This document shows, one piece after another, positions 24,935-32,579 of a stretch of DNA of 64,000 bases (its first letter is position 1; each line of letters starts with the position of its first letter). The position numbers and the translations under genes were made by a program. Below the pieces are notes generated by a model. That model saw nothing but the letters and a program-made list of their open reading frames with translations, did no database searches and was not told the origin of the DNA. The DNA lies in NCBI GenBank assembly GCA_050247515.1, contig JBFWUB010000022.1, positions 1-64,000 of the forward strand. The letters run 5' to 3'. Source of the stretch: RAM1 sp050247515. Its GTDB lineage: Bacteria > Pseudomonadota > Gammaproteobacteria > Burkholderiales > Burkholderiaceae_C.

Positions 24935-24984
24935 ACCCCGCAATTTACCGCCAAAGCGACCTCCTGGCTGTGAGCGTGGTCACA
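24935..24984 (-). promoter_or_regulatory. Crp-type box and promoter between the FecR operon and the crp-like gene
   Basis: TGTGAGCGTGGTCACA (24969-24984) fits TGTGA-N6-TCACA exactly. On the minus strand TAAATT (24947-24942) follows 21 bases later as a -10 candidate, giving a start near 24935 and class II geometry for fecR. The same box lies 90 bases before the divergent crp-like gene, where CATACA (25001-25006) is a weaker -10. The regulator could thus control both its own gene and the cyclase operon. Confidence 0.72.
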
Positions 24985-25073
24985 GCCAGTCATGTATTCC
25001 CATACAGGTCCAGCGCGTTCTGTTGCACAATCCGTCGTTTGAGCGGGGCCAGTGACCCTTCAGTCCGGTAGAC

Positions 25074-25775
25074 ATGACCATCCCTGTGGACGTTTTGCAA
25101 GGCTTGCAGTTGCTGTCCAGCCTGCCGCACGTGACGGTTGCCCATCTGGCGCAGCATGCGTCGCAGCGGTCCTTTGCAAAACGCGAAGTGGTGCTGCAAA
25201 AAGGCAGTCCGCCATCTGCCCTGTGTTTTTTGCTCGAAGGGCGCCTTCAAGGCGTGGACTTCACCATGGACGACCGCGAGGTGGGCTTGTATTTCATCAA
25301 CCCGGGTGACTATTTTGGCGAAGTCGCAGTGGTGGACAGCCAGGCGCAGCCGGAGTTCGTCACGGCGGTAGCCCGCTCCCGCGTGGTGTTCATCGCCCGC
25401 GACCTGATCAAACCCATCCTGTTTGCCTCGCCCAAGGTGGCGGAGTCGCTTTGCACCCGGCTGGCCACGCGGCTGCGCAGCGTTTCGGCGCAGCGGCGCA
25501 TCCTGGGGCTGTCGAACCCGGTGCAGCGCGTCTGCGCGCAGCTCGAACAGTTTTATGGCGCCTCTCTGGGGGCCGGCACCACTCAGCGCGTCCTGAACGC
25601 CCCCACCCACCAGGAGTTGGCCATCATGATCAACGCCAGCCGCGAGACCGTGACGCGCGTGTTCCAGTTGCTGCAGGGCCGCGGCGTGGTTGAGCGCGAC
25701 GGCAACGACCTGATGATCCTGGATGCGGCGTTCATTGGACAGGTGGCCAGCGGCAAGATGGATGTCAGCAAATGA
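25074..25775 (+). CDS. Crp/Fnr-family transcription regulator
   Basis: This 233-residue protein has a cyclic-nucleotide-binding fold (about 15-125) and a C-terminal winged helix. The recognition helix 'ASRETVTRVF' keeps R190, E191 and R195, matching the CRP residues that read TGTGA. The ligand pocket keeps G82-E83, but the phosphate-binding Arg-Ser of CRP is replaced by P93-E94 in an ungapped alignment, so cAMP binding is doubtful. There are no N-terminal Cys clusters, so it is not an FNR oxygen sensor. It ends in an ATGA overlap with an O-antigen-type ABC permease, an unusual operon partner. Confidence 0.86.
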   Translation: MTIPVDVLQGLQLLSSLPHVTVAHLAQHASQRSFAKREVVLQKGSPPSALCFLLEGRLQGVDFTMDDREVGLYFINPGDYFGEVAVVDSQAQPEFVTAVARSRVVFIARDLIKPILFASPKVAESLCTRLATRLRSVSAQRRILGLSNPVQRVCAQLEQFYGASLGAGTTQRVLNAPTHQELAIMINASRETVTRVFQLLQGRGVVERDGNDLMILDAAFIGQVASGKMDVSK

Positions 25776-26569
25776 TCGCGCGCTCTCTGTTGCCTTTGGA
25801 CAATGCCTACCTGATCCTGCAGATGGCCAGGCGCGACATTCTGGGGCGCTACAAGGGCTCGGTCCTGGGCCTGGGCTGGAGCCTGCTGTACCCATTGCTG
25901 CTGCTGGCGACTTATACATTCGTGTTTCGCCTGATTTTCAAGGCCCGCTGGCCAGGCATGGAAGACCATCCCGGCAATTTCGCGTTGAACCTGTTCGCGG
26001 GACTTGTCCTGTTCAACCTGTTCGCAGAGGTCGCAGGTCGCGCCCCAAGGCTGGTGCTGGAGCAGCCCAATCTGGTCAAGCGCGTCGTTTTCCCGCTGGA
26101 GGTGTTGCCGTGGATCGGCGTGACGGGTGCGCTGTTTCACGCCGCCCTGAGCCTGGGGGTTTTGCTGTGTGGTGTGCTGGTGTTTCAGGGCGGTTTGCCC
26201 CTTTCGGCGCTGGCGGTGCCCCTGATCCTGGTGGCCATGCTGCCGATGCTGCTGTGCATGGGCTGGCTGCTGGCTGCGTTCGGCGTCTTTTTGCGGGACA
26301 TCGGCCAGATGGTGGGGCCCATTTTGAACGTCATGCTGTTCCTGACCCCCGTGCTGTACCCTGCGTCGGCTCTGCCGGGCGTGGTACAGCGGTGGCTGAT
26401 GCTGAACCCCTTGACGCTGCCCATAGAAAACCTGCGTGCCAGCTTGCTTCTGGGGCAATGGCCTCAGTGGGGCGCTCTGACGCTATATGCGCTCGTCTGG
26501 ACGCTGTTCGCAGCCGTTGCTGCCTTGCTGTTCGCACGTGTGCGGCCGGCTTTTGCCGATCAGCTGTAA
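25772..26569 (+). CDS. ABC-2 permease for polysaccharide/O-antigen export (Wzm-like)
   Basis: This 265-residue integral membrane protein has about six helices and the family blocks 'RRDILGRYKGSVLGLGW' and 'FLTPVLYP'. Wzm-type permeases pair with a Wzt ATPase to flip lipid-linked O-antigen across the inner membrane. The likely ATPase is at 29448-31742, but on the opposite strand and five kilobases away, whereas such genes are normally adjacent. Its start overlaps the crp-like stop (ATGA), so permease synthesis is tied to the regulator. Confidence 0.88.
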   Translation: MIARSLLPLDNAYLILQMARRDILGRYKGSVLGLGWSLLYPLLLLATYTFVFRLIFKARWPGMEDHPGNFALNLFAGLVLFNLFAEVAGRAPRLVLEQPNLVKRVVFPLEVLPWIGVTGALFHAALSLGVLLCGVLVFQGGLPLSALAVPLILVAMLPMLLCMGWLLAAFGVFLRDIGQMVGPILNVMLFLTPVLYPASALPGVVQRWLMLNPLTLPIENLRASLLLGQWPQWGALTLYALVWTLFAAVAALLFARVRPAFADQL

Positions 26570-26573
26570 GCCC

Positions 26574-27596
26574 CTAGCGCAGCCGCTCGCCCAGCCACCG
26601 AAGCGGCCGGGTGATGCGCCAGGACCGGGATGCAAATATGGCATCGAGCCCGCGCCTGGCTTCGCCCAGTTGATTTTCGCGCTCTTTGATCGTCCAACGG
26701 GCGGCGTCAAGCTCAGCCCGCGTGCGCTGCAAGGCAGCGTCCAGTTCGTGCACCCTGGCAATGGCGTCGGCCTGTTCGTGCAGCCTGCGGTTCAGGCCGG
26801 CCAGCGTCTGCTGAAACACTTCGGCGGACCCGTTGGCGTGTTGCAACGCGGCTTCGGTGACCTGCGCCAGGCCTGGGGGGGCGGCTTCGGCGTAGGCCGA
26901 CAGCCAGGCGTCCAGTTGGTCAGCCGCCACCACGGTCAGCGCTTCCGCGGCCGTCACACCTGCAGCCAGGGTGTAGGTGCGAAAGGTATTGAGCGCGGTA
27001 ATGTGCACGTCGTAGCGTTGCTGTGCCAGTTGTGATTCAAATGTGGCCATGGCCTGCCGCTTGAGGTCCACCACCGCAGAGATATCCACCAGATGGTTCG
27101 GCCGAAGCGGTGCTCCCACCTCGTAAAACGCCAGCGTGGGCGCCTCGCCCCGTCTTGCAAATACCGCATTCACGGCGCGCAACGCCGCCCAGGCCGTCGC
27201 CCGGTGATCGGGGTGGATTTCCCATAGCGATGGGGCAAAAACGATGTCGGCCGCGGCTGATTCGATCAGTTCGCCCAGGTAGGCTGGCAGCTCTGGGGCC
27301 GTGTTGAGCTGGCGGTCCTGCCAGGGGCCAAATGCCGGCGCTGCGGTGCCCAGAACTTGCGCCGCTCGGCAGCTTTCGTCGCGGCGCAATGCGATGGCAG
27401 CGTCACGCTGCGTACCCGTGAGATAGCCCCCGCCATCGGTCAGGATGTGCGGGCGCACCACCGCGCCGGACTTCGCGTAGAGCGCCGCACAGCCCCCGCA
27501 GCCAAACACTTCATCGTCTGGATGGGGAGCCAGCACCAGCACGCTGCGTGCCTGCGGGAGAGCTGTTGTGACGTTGGGCAAGAACCAGGTTTCCAT
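26574..27596 (-). CDS. PIG-L (LmbE-like) deacetylase with C-terminal coiled coil
   Basis: This 340-residue protein has the zinc motif 'APHPDDEVFGCGG' (H25, D27, D28) and 'EIHPDHRA' (H128, H131), diagnostic of N-acetyl-sugar deacetylases. Residues about 255-320 are a predicted coiled coil, and the tail 'SRSWRITRPLRWLGERL' resembles the ends of many bacterial glycosyltransferases, which suggests a docking role. It follows the double glycosyltransferase by 3 bases in the same operon. De-N-acetylation of an O-antigen sugar is likely, substrate unknown. Its 3' end faces the ABC permease gene with a 4-base gap. Confidence 0.84.
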   Translation of the reverse strand: METWFLPNVTTALPQARSVLVLAPHPDDEVFGCGGCAALYAKSGAVVRPHILTDGGGYLTGTQRDAAIALRRDESCRAAQVLGTAAPAFGPWQDRQLNTAPELPAYLGELIESAAADIVFAPSLWEIHPDHRATAWAALRAVNAVFARRGEAPTLAFYEVGAPLRPNHLVDISAVVDLKRQAMATFESQLAQQRYDVHITALNTFRTYTLAAGVTAAEALTVVAADQLDAWLSAYAEAAPPGLAQVTEAALQHANGSAEVFQQTLAGLNRRLHEQADAIARVHELDAALQRTRAELDAARWTIKERENQLGEARRGLDAIFASRSWRITRPLRWLGERLR

Positions 27597-27599
27597 GGC

Positions 27600-29435
27600 T
27601 TACATCCGCCGCGCGACCTTGCGCATGAGGCTGCCCACCCGACGCATGGGGTGATAAAAGCGCACAAGCCAGGGCCGCGACAGGACCATGTTGCGCAAGG
27701 TGCGCCGCTGCACCTTCACCACATACAGGTCCTGGGCAAGTTCATGCGCCATCTGCACCACCTCGTTGGGGTTCAATTCAACGCGCAAAGCACTGTGCTT
27801 GGCCACTGCCTTGGCGTAGTAGTCGTCCAGCACCTGCTGGCGCTGCGCGGCCTGCTTGGCCATGGCGGGCACCCGGTACAGCGAGGTGACCTTTTCAAGC
27901 ATGGCGAAGTCCTGTACCAGTGTGTAGCGCACCCAGAGGTTCCAGTCTTCCAGATTGTCCAGTTCCGGGTCCAGCCCGCCGTACTGTTCGAAAAGGGATT
28001 TGCGAAACAGGACGGTCTGGATCGGCATGTAGTTGTGGTGCCACAACAGCGCGCGGCTGAACGGCTGGCTGAACATCAGCCTGTGGCTGATGTCGCGATA
28101 GACCCAGGGCTCGGCGCTGACCACCTCGGTTTGAACTTCATATGCCAGACCGTATACACCCGCAAGCTCAGGACGCGCAGCCAGCGCATCCACCAGCACC
28201 TCCACATGGTCTGCGTAAAAGAGGTCGTCGTCGTCCAGAAAGCACATCAGCTCGCCGGTGGCTGCCTCCATGGCAGCGTTGCCGGCTATACAGCGCCCTA
28301 CCTTCGCAAGGGGGCGGTATTGCACCGCATGAAACCGCCCCGTCGCCCGCAATTGCTCCACCAGCGCCAATGCCGTGTCGGATCCGTCTTCCACAATCAC
28401 CAGTTCCACCGGGCCATAGGTCTGCTGCGCCACCGATGCCACAGCCTCGGCCAACCGCCCCGCGCGACCGGCCACGGTGCGTACCAACACGCTGACCACG
28501 GGCCGCCAGGCGTCCGGCGGGGCCGGCTTGTACTCGTGAAACGCGCCGTGACGCACGATTTCGTAATCCCACAGATTGAAAGGAAAGCGCTGCGCGGACT
28601 GTTTGCGCGTACGCAGGAAATACGGGCCCAGCCGGACGATCTGACCCGCGTTCCTGAACAGGCGCCACCGCTGGTCAGCAATCTGTGGCTTGAGCGCAAA
28701 CAGCGCCACGTACATCAGCAGGCCCCGAAGTATCGCGCGCGCACTGCCATAGCGCAGGCGAAGCAACACGTTGGCCAGCGTGCTGCCCAGGAACTGGGCG
28801 GGCTTGACTTCGGCGGCGTGCTCGTAGGTGTAGTGCCAGACCGTCGCGCGCGGGACATAGCGCAATTGCCAGCCCCGGTCACGCAGCCGGTAGGAAATCT
28901 CCACATCTTCGCCATACAGGAAAAGTTTGGGCTCGTACCCGCCGATCTGCTGCAACGCCTCTACCCTGAACAAGACGCAGGCGCTGGAGCTCCACACGGT
29001 TTCGCCCGTCACGGGGTGGTAGTGCTTGGGGTGCTCGAACGGCTTTTGCCGGCATTCCCATGACGCCACCTGGGCCGGATCCGCCTGCGCCCGGGCCACC
29101 AGTTCCACCAGCGTTTGCGATTCAAACTCCAGATCGACGTTGGTCACCAGCATCCAGCGCGCCCGGGCCTGCGCCAGGTTGGCGTTATGCCCGCAGCCAA
29201 AACCTACGTTGGTGCCGGCGTCCACCACGATCTGCGCAAACTGCCCCGCATGATCGGCAGCGATCTGGCGCAGCCGTTCAACGGTGTTGTCGCTGGACCC
29301 GTTGTCGCGAAACAGCAGACGAATCTGGCTGCAGGGGTAGGCCTGCAGCGTCAGGCTGCGCATAAAGGCTTCCAGCCAGCGCGCCGAGTTGTAGGTCACG
29401 ATGGAGACGTCAAGCGGGACTGAAGCAGCGGTCAT
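27600..29435 (-). CDS. Two-domain family 2 glycosyltransferase
   Basis: This 611-residue protein has two GT-A modules. The first (about 5-270) shows 'VSIVTYNSARWLEAF', 'RDNGSSDNT', 'NVGFGCGHNAN', 'TNVDLEF' (D-x-D-like) and 'EDVEISYRLRDRGW', as in rhamnosyltransferases. The second (about 310-560) shows 'VSVLVRTVAGRAG', 'IVEDGSDTA' and 'FLDDDDLFY'. Two modules suggest alternating or paired linkages in a repeat unit. Context with rfbBDAC supports rhamnose as one donor. It lies 12 bases after the ATPase-acetyltransferase gene. Confidence 0.87.
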   Translation of the reverse strand: MTAASVPLDVSIVTYNSARWLEAFMRSLTLQAYPCSQIRLLFRDNGSSDNTVERLRQIAADHAGQFAQIVVDAGTNVGFGCGHNANLAQARARWMLVTNVDLEFESQTLVELVARAQADPAQVASWECRQKPFEHPKHYHPVTGETVWSSSACVLFRVEALQQIGGYEPKLFLYGEDVEISYRLRDRGWQLRYVPRATVWHYTYEHAAEVKPAQFLGSTLANVLLRLRYGSARAILRGLLMYVALFALKPQIADQRWRLFRNAGQIVRLGPYFLRTRKQSAQRFPFNLWDYEIVRHGAFHEYKPAPPDAWRPVVSVLVRTVAGRAGRLAEAVASVAQQTYGPVELVIVEDGSDTALALVEQLRATGRFHAVQYRPLAKVGRCIAGNAAMEAATGELMCFLDDDDLFYADHVEVLVDALAARPELAGVYGLAYEVQTEVVSAEPWVYRDISHRLMFSQPFSRALLWHHNYMPIQTVLFRKSLFEQYGGLDPELDNLEDWNLWVRYTLVQDFAMLEKVTSLYRVPAMAKQAAQRQQVLDDYYAKAVAKHSALRVELNPNEVVQMAHELAQDLYVVKVQRRTLRNMVLSRPWLVRFYHPMRRVGSLMRKVARRM

Positions 29436-29447
29436 GAGAAGGGTCGT

Positions 29448-31742
29448 TCAACGGAAGTCAGAATCGCCAGCCATGAGCCACAGCGGTGCGGGCGGCCCGG
29501 GCGTGGCGTCAGCAGGTCTGCCCCATAGGTCCACGGGCACCCTGATTTCGGTGGCCTCCACCCGGGCCCCCTGTCCAAACACCGCCGCAGGTGCGCTGCT
29601 GAACCAGCCGCGCACCTCGGGCAGGCCCAGCTCGGCCGCGCGCATGCGCACCGCCCGGGTGGCCGGCTGGATGCCATCGCGGCCGCCCACGTAATCCAGC
29701 CATTCCAGGTGATCCGGGTGCGCGCGCATCACGGCAGCGGCCAGCGGCTGCCCGGTCAGGCGGGCACTCACCAGCAGCAGCTGGTAGCTGTGCACCGGAT
29801 GGCCGGCATAACGGTAGTGCCAACGTGCCGGATCGCGCACAGGCAGGGTCAGCTCGGGCCAGTCGCGCTGCATCGCAAGCCACAGCCGGGCGAGCCTGTG
29901 GGCATCAGCCCCTGCCAGCACATCGTGGATTCCGCGGGTCTTGGTCAGCCAGTGGCGCGCGGGTGCCAGGGCAGGCCAGGCCAGCTGCGATATCGCGTCG
30001 GCCGGCGCGTACAGCCCCAGCTTCAGCCCCAGGTCATAGTGGCGTTGCGACGGGAATCCATAGGCGAATTGCACGTCGGGGTAGAGCGTGCGCATGTTGG
30101 AAAAATAGGCCGCGGCAGCGCGAAACAGCGGGCCGCGCCGGGCCAGCACACCGCGCTCCGACGGCTTGACCATGACGTCACCGATCTGTACCGCCTGCAG
30201 GCTGCGCCCCGCGTGAACCATGGATCGCGGCATGCCGCCGAAAAAGCCGGCGAATTCATGGTCGCGCAAGACCACCGCACCCCAGGTTGGGGCCTGCTGG
30301 TACTTCCAGTTCCAGCGCGCTGTGGGCACCGGGTTGCCAAAAGCCTGCTCGAAAAGCCCCTGCAGCCCGCCCAGATCGGCGGCAGTGGACCAGCGGGTGG
30401 ACCATTGGTCCGTCCAGTCGCCGGGCAGCACCATGGGCGCACGGGCATCTGCCCCAGCCTCGGGCAAAACGCGTTCGACCAGTCCGGCACGGGCCTGCCA
30501 TTGGTGTGGCAGCGACACGACGCCCTGCTCCAGGTGGTCTTGCGTGACGTGGAGCACTGCAAAGCGTTCGGCGGCGCTGTAGATGTGCAGCCCACGCTCG
30601 CAAAACAGGTAGGCCGACACGGTGTAGGTGCCCTTGAGCAGCGGCAATGCGCCAAAGCTGATGACGGCCGTGCCCTGACCGGCCTCATTGCGCTGCAGGG
30701 CCACACCGTCAATCCAGGTGCCCGAGCTGGCCAGGATCTTGCCGTCGGGGCCATTCAGGGTAACCGCGGCATTGGGCGAGTCCAGGGCCGGATCGGACTC
30801 AAAACCCAACGTGATGTCCACGCGGCTTTGGCCCGATACGGCATGGGCGGGGCTGCCTTCGCGTGCATCGCAACTGATCAGCAAGGTCTTCAGGCGCGCA
30901 TGCCCGGGCGACGTCACCACCGGCTGGTCGGCCCGGCCCGCGCCCGCGGCCGGCGCCGCCAACGTGTCCAGGTGTTCCTGGTAGGCCGTCGCCACCACAG
31001 CCGGCCGGCCGAACTGGCGTGCCCGACCGCGGTCCAGCCACAACGCACGGCTGCACAGCGATTCGATCTGGTACATCGAGTGCGAACAGAACAGGATCGT
31101 TGTACCAGCGTCACGCAAGGCCAGGATGCGGTCAAACGATTTTCGGGAAAACTCGCCGTCACCCACCGACAGCGCCTCGTCAATGACCAGAATGTCCGGG
31201 TCCACGCTGGTGGCCAGCGAAAACGCCAGCCGCACAAACATTCCGCTTGAATAGGTCTTGACCGGCTGCTCGATGAAATCGCCAATGCCCGAAAAATCGA
31301 TGATGTCCTGCAGCCGCCCGGCCAGCTGGGCGCGTGACAGGCCCAGCAGCGGCCCGTTGAGCAGCAGGTTTTCGCGCCCGGTGAACTCGGGGTTGAAGCC
31401 CGCCCCCAGTTCCAGCAGTGCCGCGACCCGGCCGTTGACCTGCAATTCGCCGGTGGAGGGTGACAGGGTGCCGCTGAGAATCTGCAGCAGCGTGGACTTG
31501 CCCGCCCCGTTGTGGCCTACCAGGCCCAGCACTTCGCCGCGCTCTATCTCCAGGTCCAGCGGATGCAGCGCCCAAAACGGTGCCGACCGGCTGGGCCGCC
31601 CCGTCAACGCGTCAACCAGAGCCGCGGACGGGCTGGCGTTTGGGTAATAGGCCTTGCCGACCCCGTGCGCAACGATGGCAAAGCGCGACCGCGTGGCAAT
31701 TCGGGCAGCTGTATCGGTTGCGTGGGATTCTTCAGCGATCAT
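29448..31742 (-). CDS. O-antigen ABC transporter ATPase (Wzt-like) fused to an acetyltransferase-like domain
   Basis: This 764-residue protein begins with an ABC ATPase: Walker A 'GHNGAGKST' (76-84), signature 'YSSGM' (164-168), Walker B ending D188-E189, and switch H221. Residues about 265-400 form a beta-rich Wzt C-terminal carbohydrate-binding domain. Residues about 430-740 look like a GNAT-fold acyltransferase ('LQGLFEQAFGN', 'AVQIGDVMVKPSERG', 'YGFPSQRHYDLGLKLGLY'). Wzt proteins usually end after the sugar-binding domain, so the fusion is unusual and may couple chain-end acylation to export. The partner permease is probably 25772-26569. Confidence 0.84.
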   Translation of the reverse strand: MIAEESHATDTAARIATRSRFAIVAHGVGKAYYPNASPSAALVDALTGRPSRSAPFWALHPLDLEIERGEVLGLVGHNGAGKSTLLQILSGTLSPSTGELQVNGRVAALLELGAGFNPEFTGRENLLLNGPLLGLSRAQLAGRLQDIIDFSGIGDFIEQPVKTYSSGMFVRLAFSLATSVDPDILVIDEALSVGDGEFSRKSFDRILALRDAGTTILFCSHSMYQIESLCSRALWLDRGRARQFGRPAVVATAYQEHLDTLAAPAAGAGRADQPVVTSPGHARLKTLLISCDAREGSPAHAVSGQSRVDITLGFESDPALDSPNAAVTLNGPDGKILASSGTWIDGVALQRNEAGQGTAVISFGALPLLKGTYTVSAYLFCERGLHIYSAAERFAVLHVTQDHLEQGVVSLPHQWQARAGLVERVLPEAGADARAPMVLPGDWTDQWSTRWSTAADLGGLQGLFEQAFGNPVPTARWNWKYQQAPTWGAVVLRDHEFAGFFGGMPRSMVHAGRSLQAVQIGDVMVKPSERGVLARRGPLFRAAAAYFSNMRTLYPDVQFAYGFPSQRHYDLGLKLGLYAPADAISQLAWPALAPARHWLTKTRGIHDVLAGADAHRLARLWLAMQRDWPELTLPVRDPARWHYRYAGHPVHSYQLLLVSARLTGQPLAAAVMRAHPDHLEWLDYVGGRDGIQPATRAVRMRAAELGLPEVRGWFSSAPAAVFGQGARVEATEIRVPVDLWGRPADATPGPPAPLWLMAGDSDFR

Positions 31743-31821
31743 TTTGTGGGGTTCAGGGGCCGGCCGTCAGGGTCGGGCGCACCGGATTGTCGCATGGCGC
31801 CTGTGACCGGAAACTGGTTGA

Positions 31822-31857
31822 ATTGCTATATTTTTTATAGCAGCTGTTGCAGCGGAG
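31822..31857. repeat. Short hairpin resembling a dispersed Comamonadaceae repeat
   Basis: TGCTATA (31824-31830) and TATAGCA (31836-31842) form a perfect stem around a T-rich loop in the 231-base gap between the ATPase and secretion operons. The wording recalls an AT-rich intergenic repeat that I remember from Polaromonas and Rhodoferax. A second small palindrome, CTTTGA-AA-TCAAAG, lies at 31864-31877 and could be a protein-binding site. Confidence 0.4.
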
Positions 31858-31900
31858 AAGCGGCTTTGAAATCAAAGTTTGTCATGCCAGCGGCCGCTTT

Positions 31901-31916
31901 TGTGATCCCGATCACA
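31901..31916 (+). promoter_or_regulatory. Crp-type box before the type I secretion operon
   Basis: TGTGATCCCGATCACA is a perfect TGTGA-N6-TCACA palindrome. It lies 58 bases before the first secretion-operon start codon and 159 bases before the divergent ATPase gene. A -10 candidate (CATATA, 31943-31948) gives a box centre near -47, less ideal than at the S-layer gene, so the exact promoter is uncertain. It could serve either or both directions. Confidence 0.72.
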
Positions 31917-31940
31917 AGCGGCACCCAGTGAAGTTGAGTG

Positions 31941-31978
31941 TTCATATAGGAAGTGTCACAATCCGCTTCCTATATGAA
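31941..31978 (+). promoter_or_regulatory. Perfect inverted repeat covering the start codon of the secretion operon
   Basis: TTCATATAGGAAG (31941-31953) and its exact complement CTTCCTATATGAA (31966-31978) flank a 12-base loop. The second arm contains the ATG at 31974, and the first contains the only purine-rich Shine-Dalgarno-like stretch. In RNA the hairpin would hide the start site; in DNA it could be a dimer operator overlapping the -10 element. Confidence 0.7.
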
Positions 31979-32579
31979 TCACATCGTACGCGTCATCCTG
32001 AACGGCACGCCCGAGCAATTGTCCAGCTTGCTGGCATTGCAAAAGGCATTTGCCCAGGTGTGCAACGCATTGGCGCCGATGGTGCAGCAAACGCGCTGCT
32101 GGAACCGCGTCACCCTGCACCATCTGGCATATAAAGGCCTGCGTGAGCGGTTCCCGGCGATCGGCTCGCAAATGGTCTGTAACGCCATCTATTCCGTGTC
32201 ACGCACCAGCCGGCTGGTTTACCAGCACCCGCACAGCCCGTTCAACCTCGGGCGCCTGGGCGACAAACCGCTGCCGCTGCTGCAGTTCCAGGACACCTGC
32301 CCGGTGTATTTCGATCGCCACACCCTGAGCGTCAAGGACGGCCATCTGTCCATGTACACGCTGGACGGGCGCATCCGGTTCCATCTGGCCCTGCAGCCGG
32401 AGGCCGAAGCCAGTTTTCACGAACAGAAGCTCCGCGAAATCGTGCTGGCCCGCACACCACAGAATCAGTTCGAACTATCGTTCTGGTTTTCGCAACCACA
32501 GGTTGACGAGCAAACAGCCGCTGACGCTGGGAACAGCGGCGAAATCCCCGAATACATCATGGTTGAGGAAACCGCATGA
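31974..32579 (+). CDS. Protein resembling the N-terminal part of TnpB/OrfB, without a nuclease domain
   Basis: This 201-residue protein is first in the type I secretion operon. Its pattern follows the N-terminal region of IS605-type TnpB: a 'LNGTPEQLSSLLALQKAFAQ' opening, 'ACN'-like 'VCNALAP', 'LHHLAYKGLRERFPAIGSQM', 'AIYSVSR', then 'VYFDRHTLSVKDG' and 'LDGRIRFHL', where TnpB proteins have 'YD-R-FS' and 'L-GR--F-L'. The RuvC nuclease and zinc-ribbon regions are absent; an acidic tail follows. No transposon ends were found. It overlaps the first ABC gene by ATGA, so it looks like an exapted accessory or regulatory protein. The similarity is by eye. Confidence 0.5.
   Translation: MNHIVRVILNGTPEQLSSLLALQKAFAQVCNALAPMVQQTRCWNRVTLHHLAYKGLRERFPAIGSQMVCNAIYSVSRTSRLVYQHPHSPFNLGRLGDKPLPLLQFQDTCPVYFDRHTLSVKDGHLSMYTLDGRIRFHLALQPEAEASFHEQKLREIVLARTPQNQFELSFWFSQPQVDEQTAADAGNSGEIPEYIMVEETA

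Noticed and set aside
31974..32579. Active IS605-type transposon or full TldR regulator
   Set aside because: There is no TnpA, no RuvC domain and no recognised transposon ends; only the N-terminal TnpB-like part is present.
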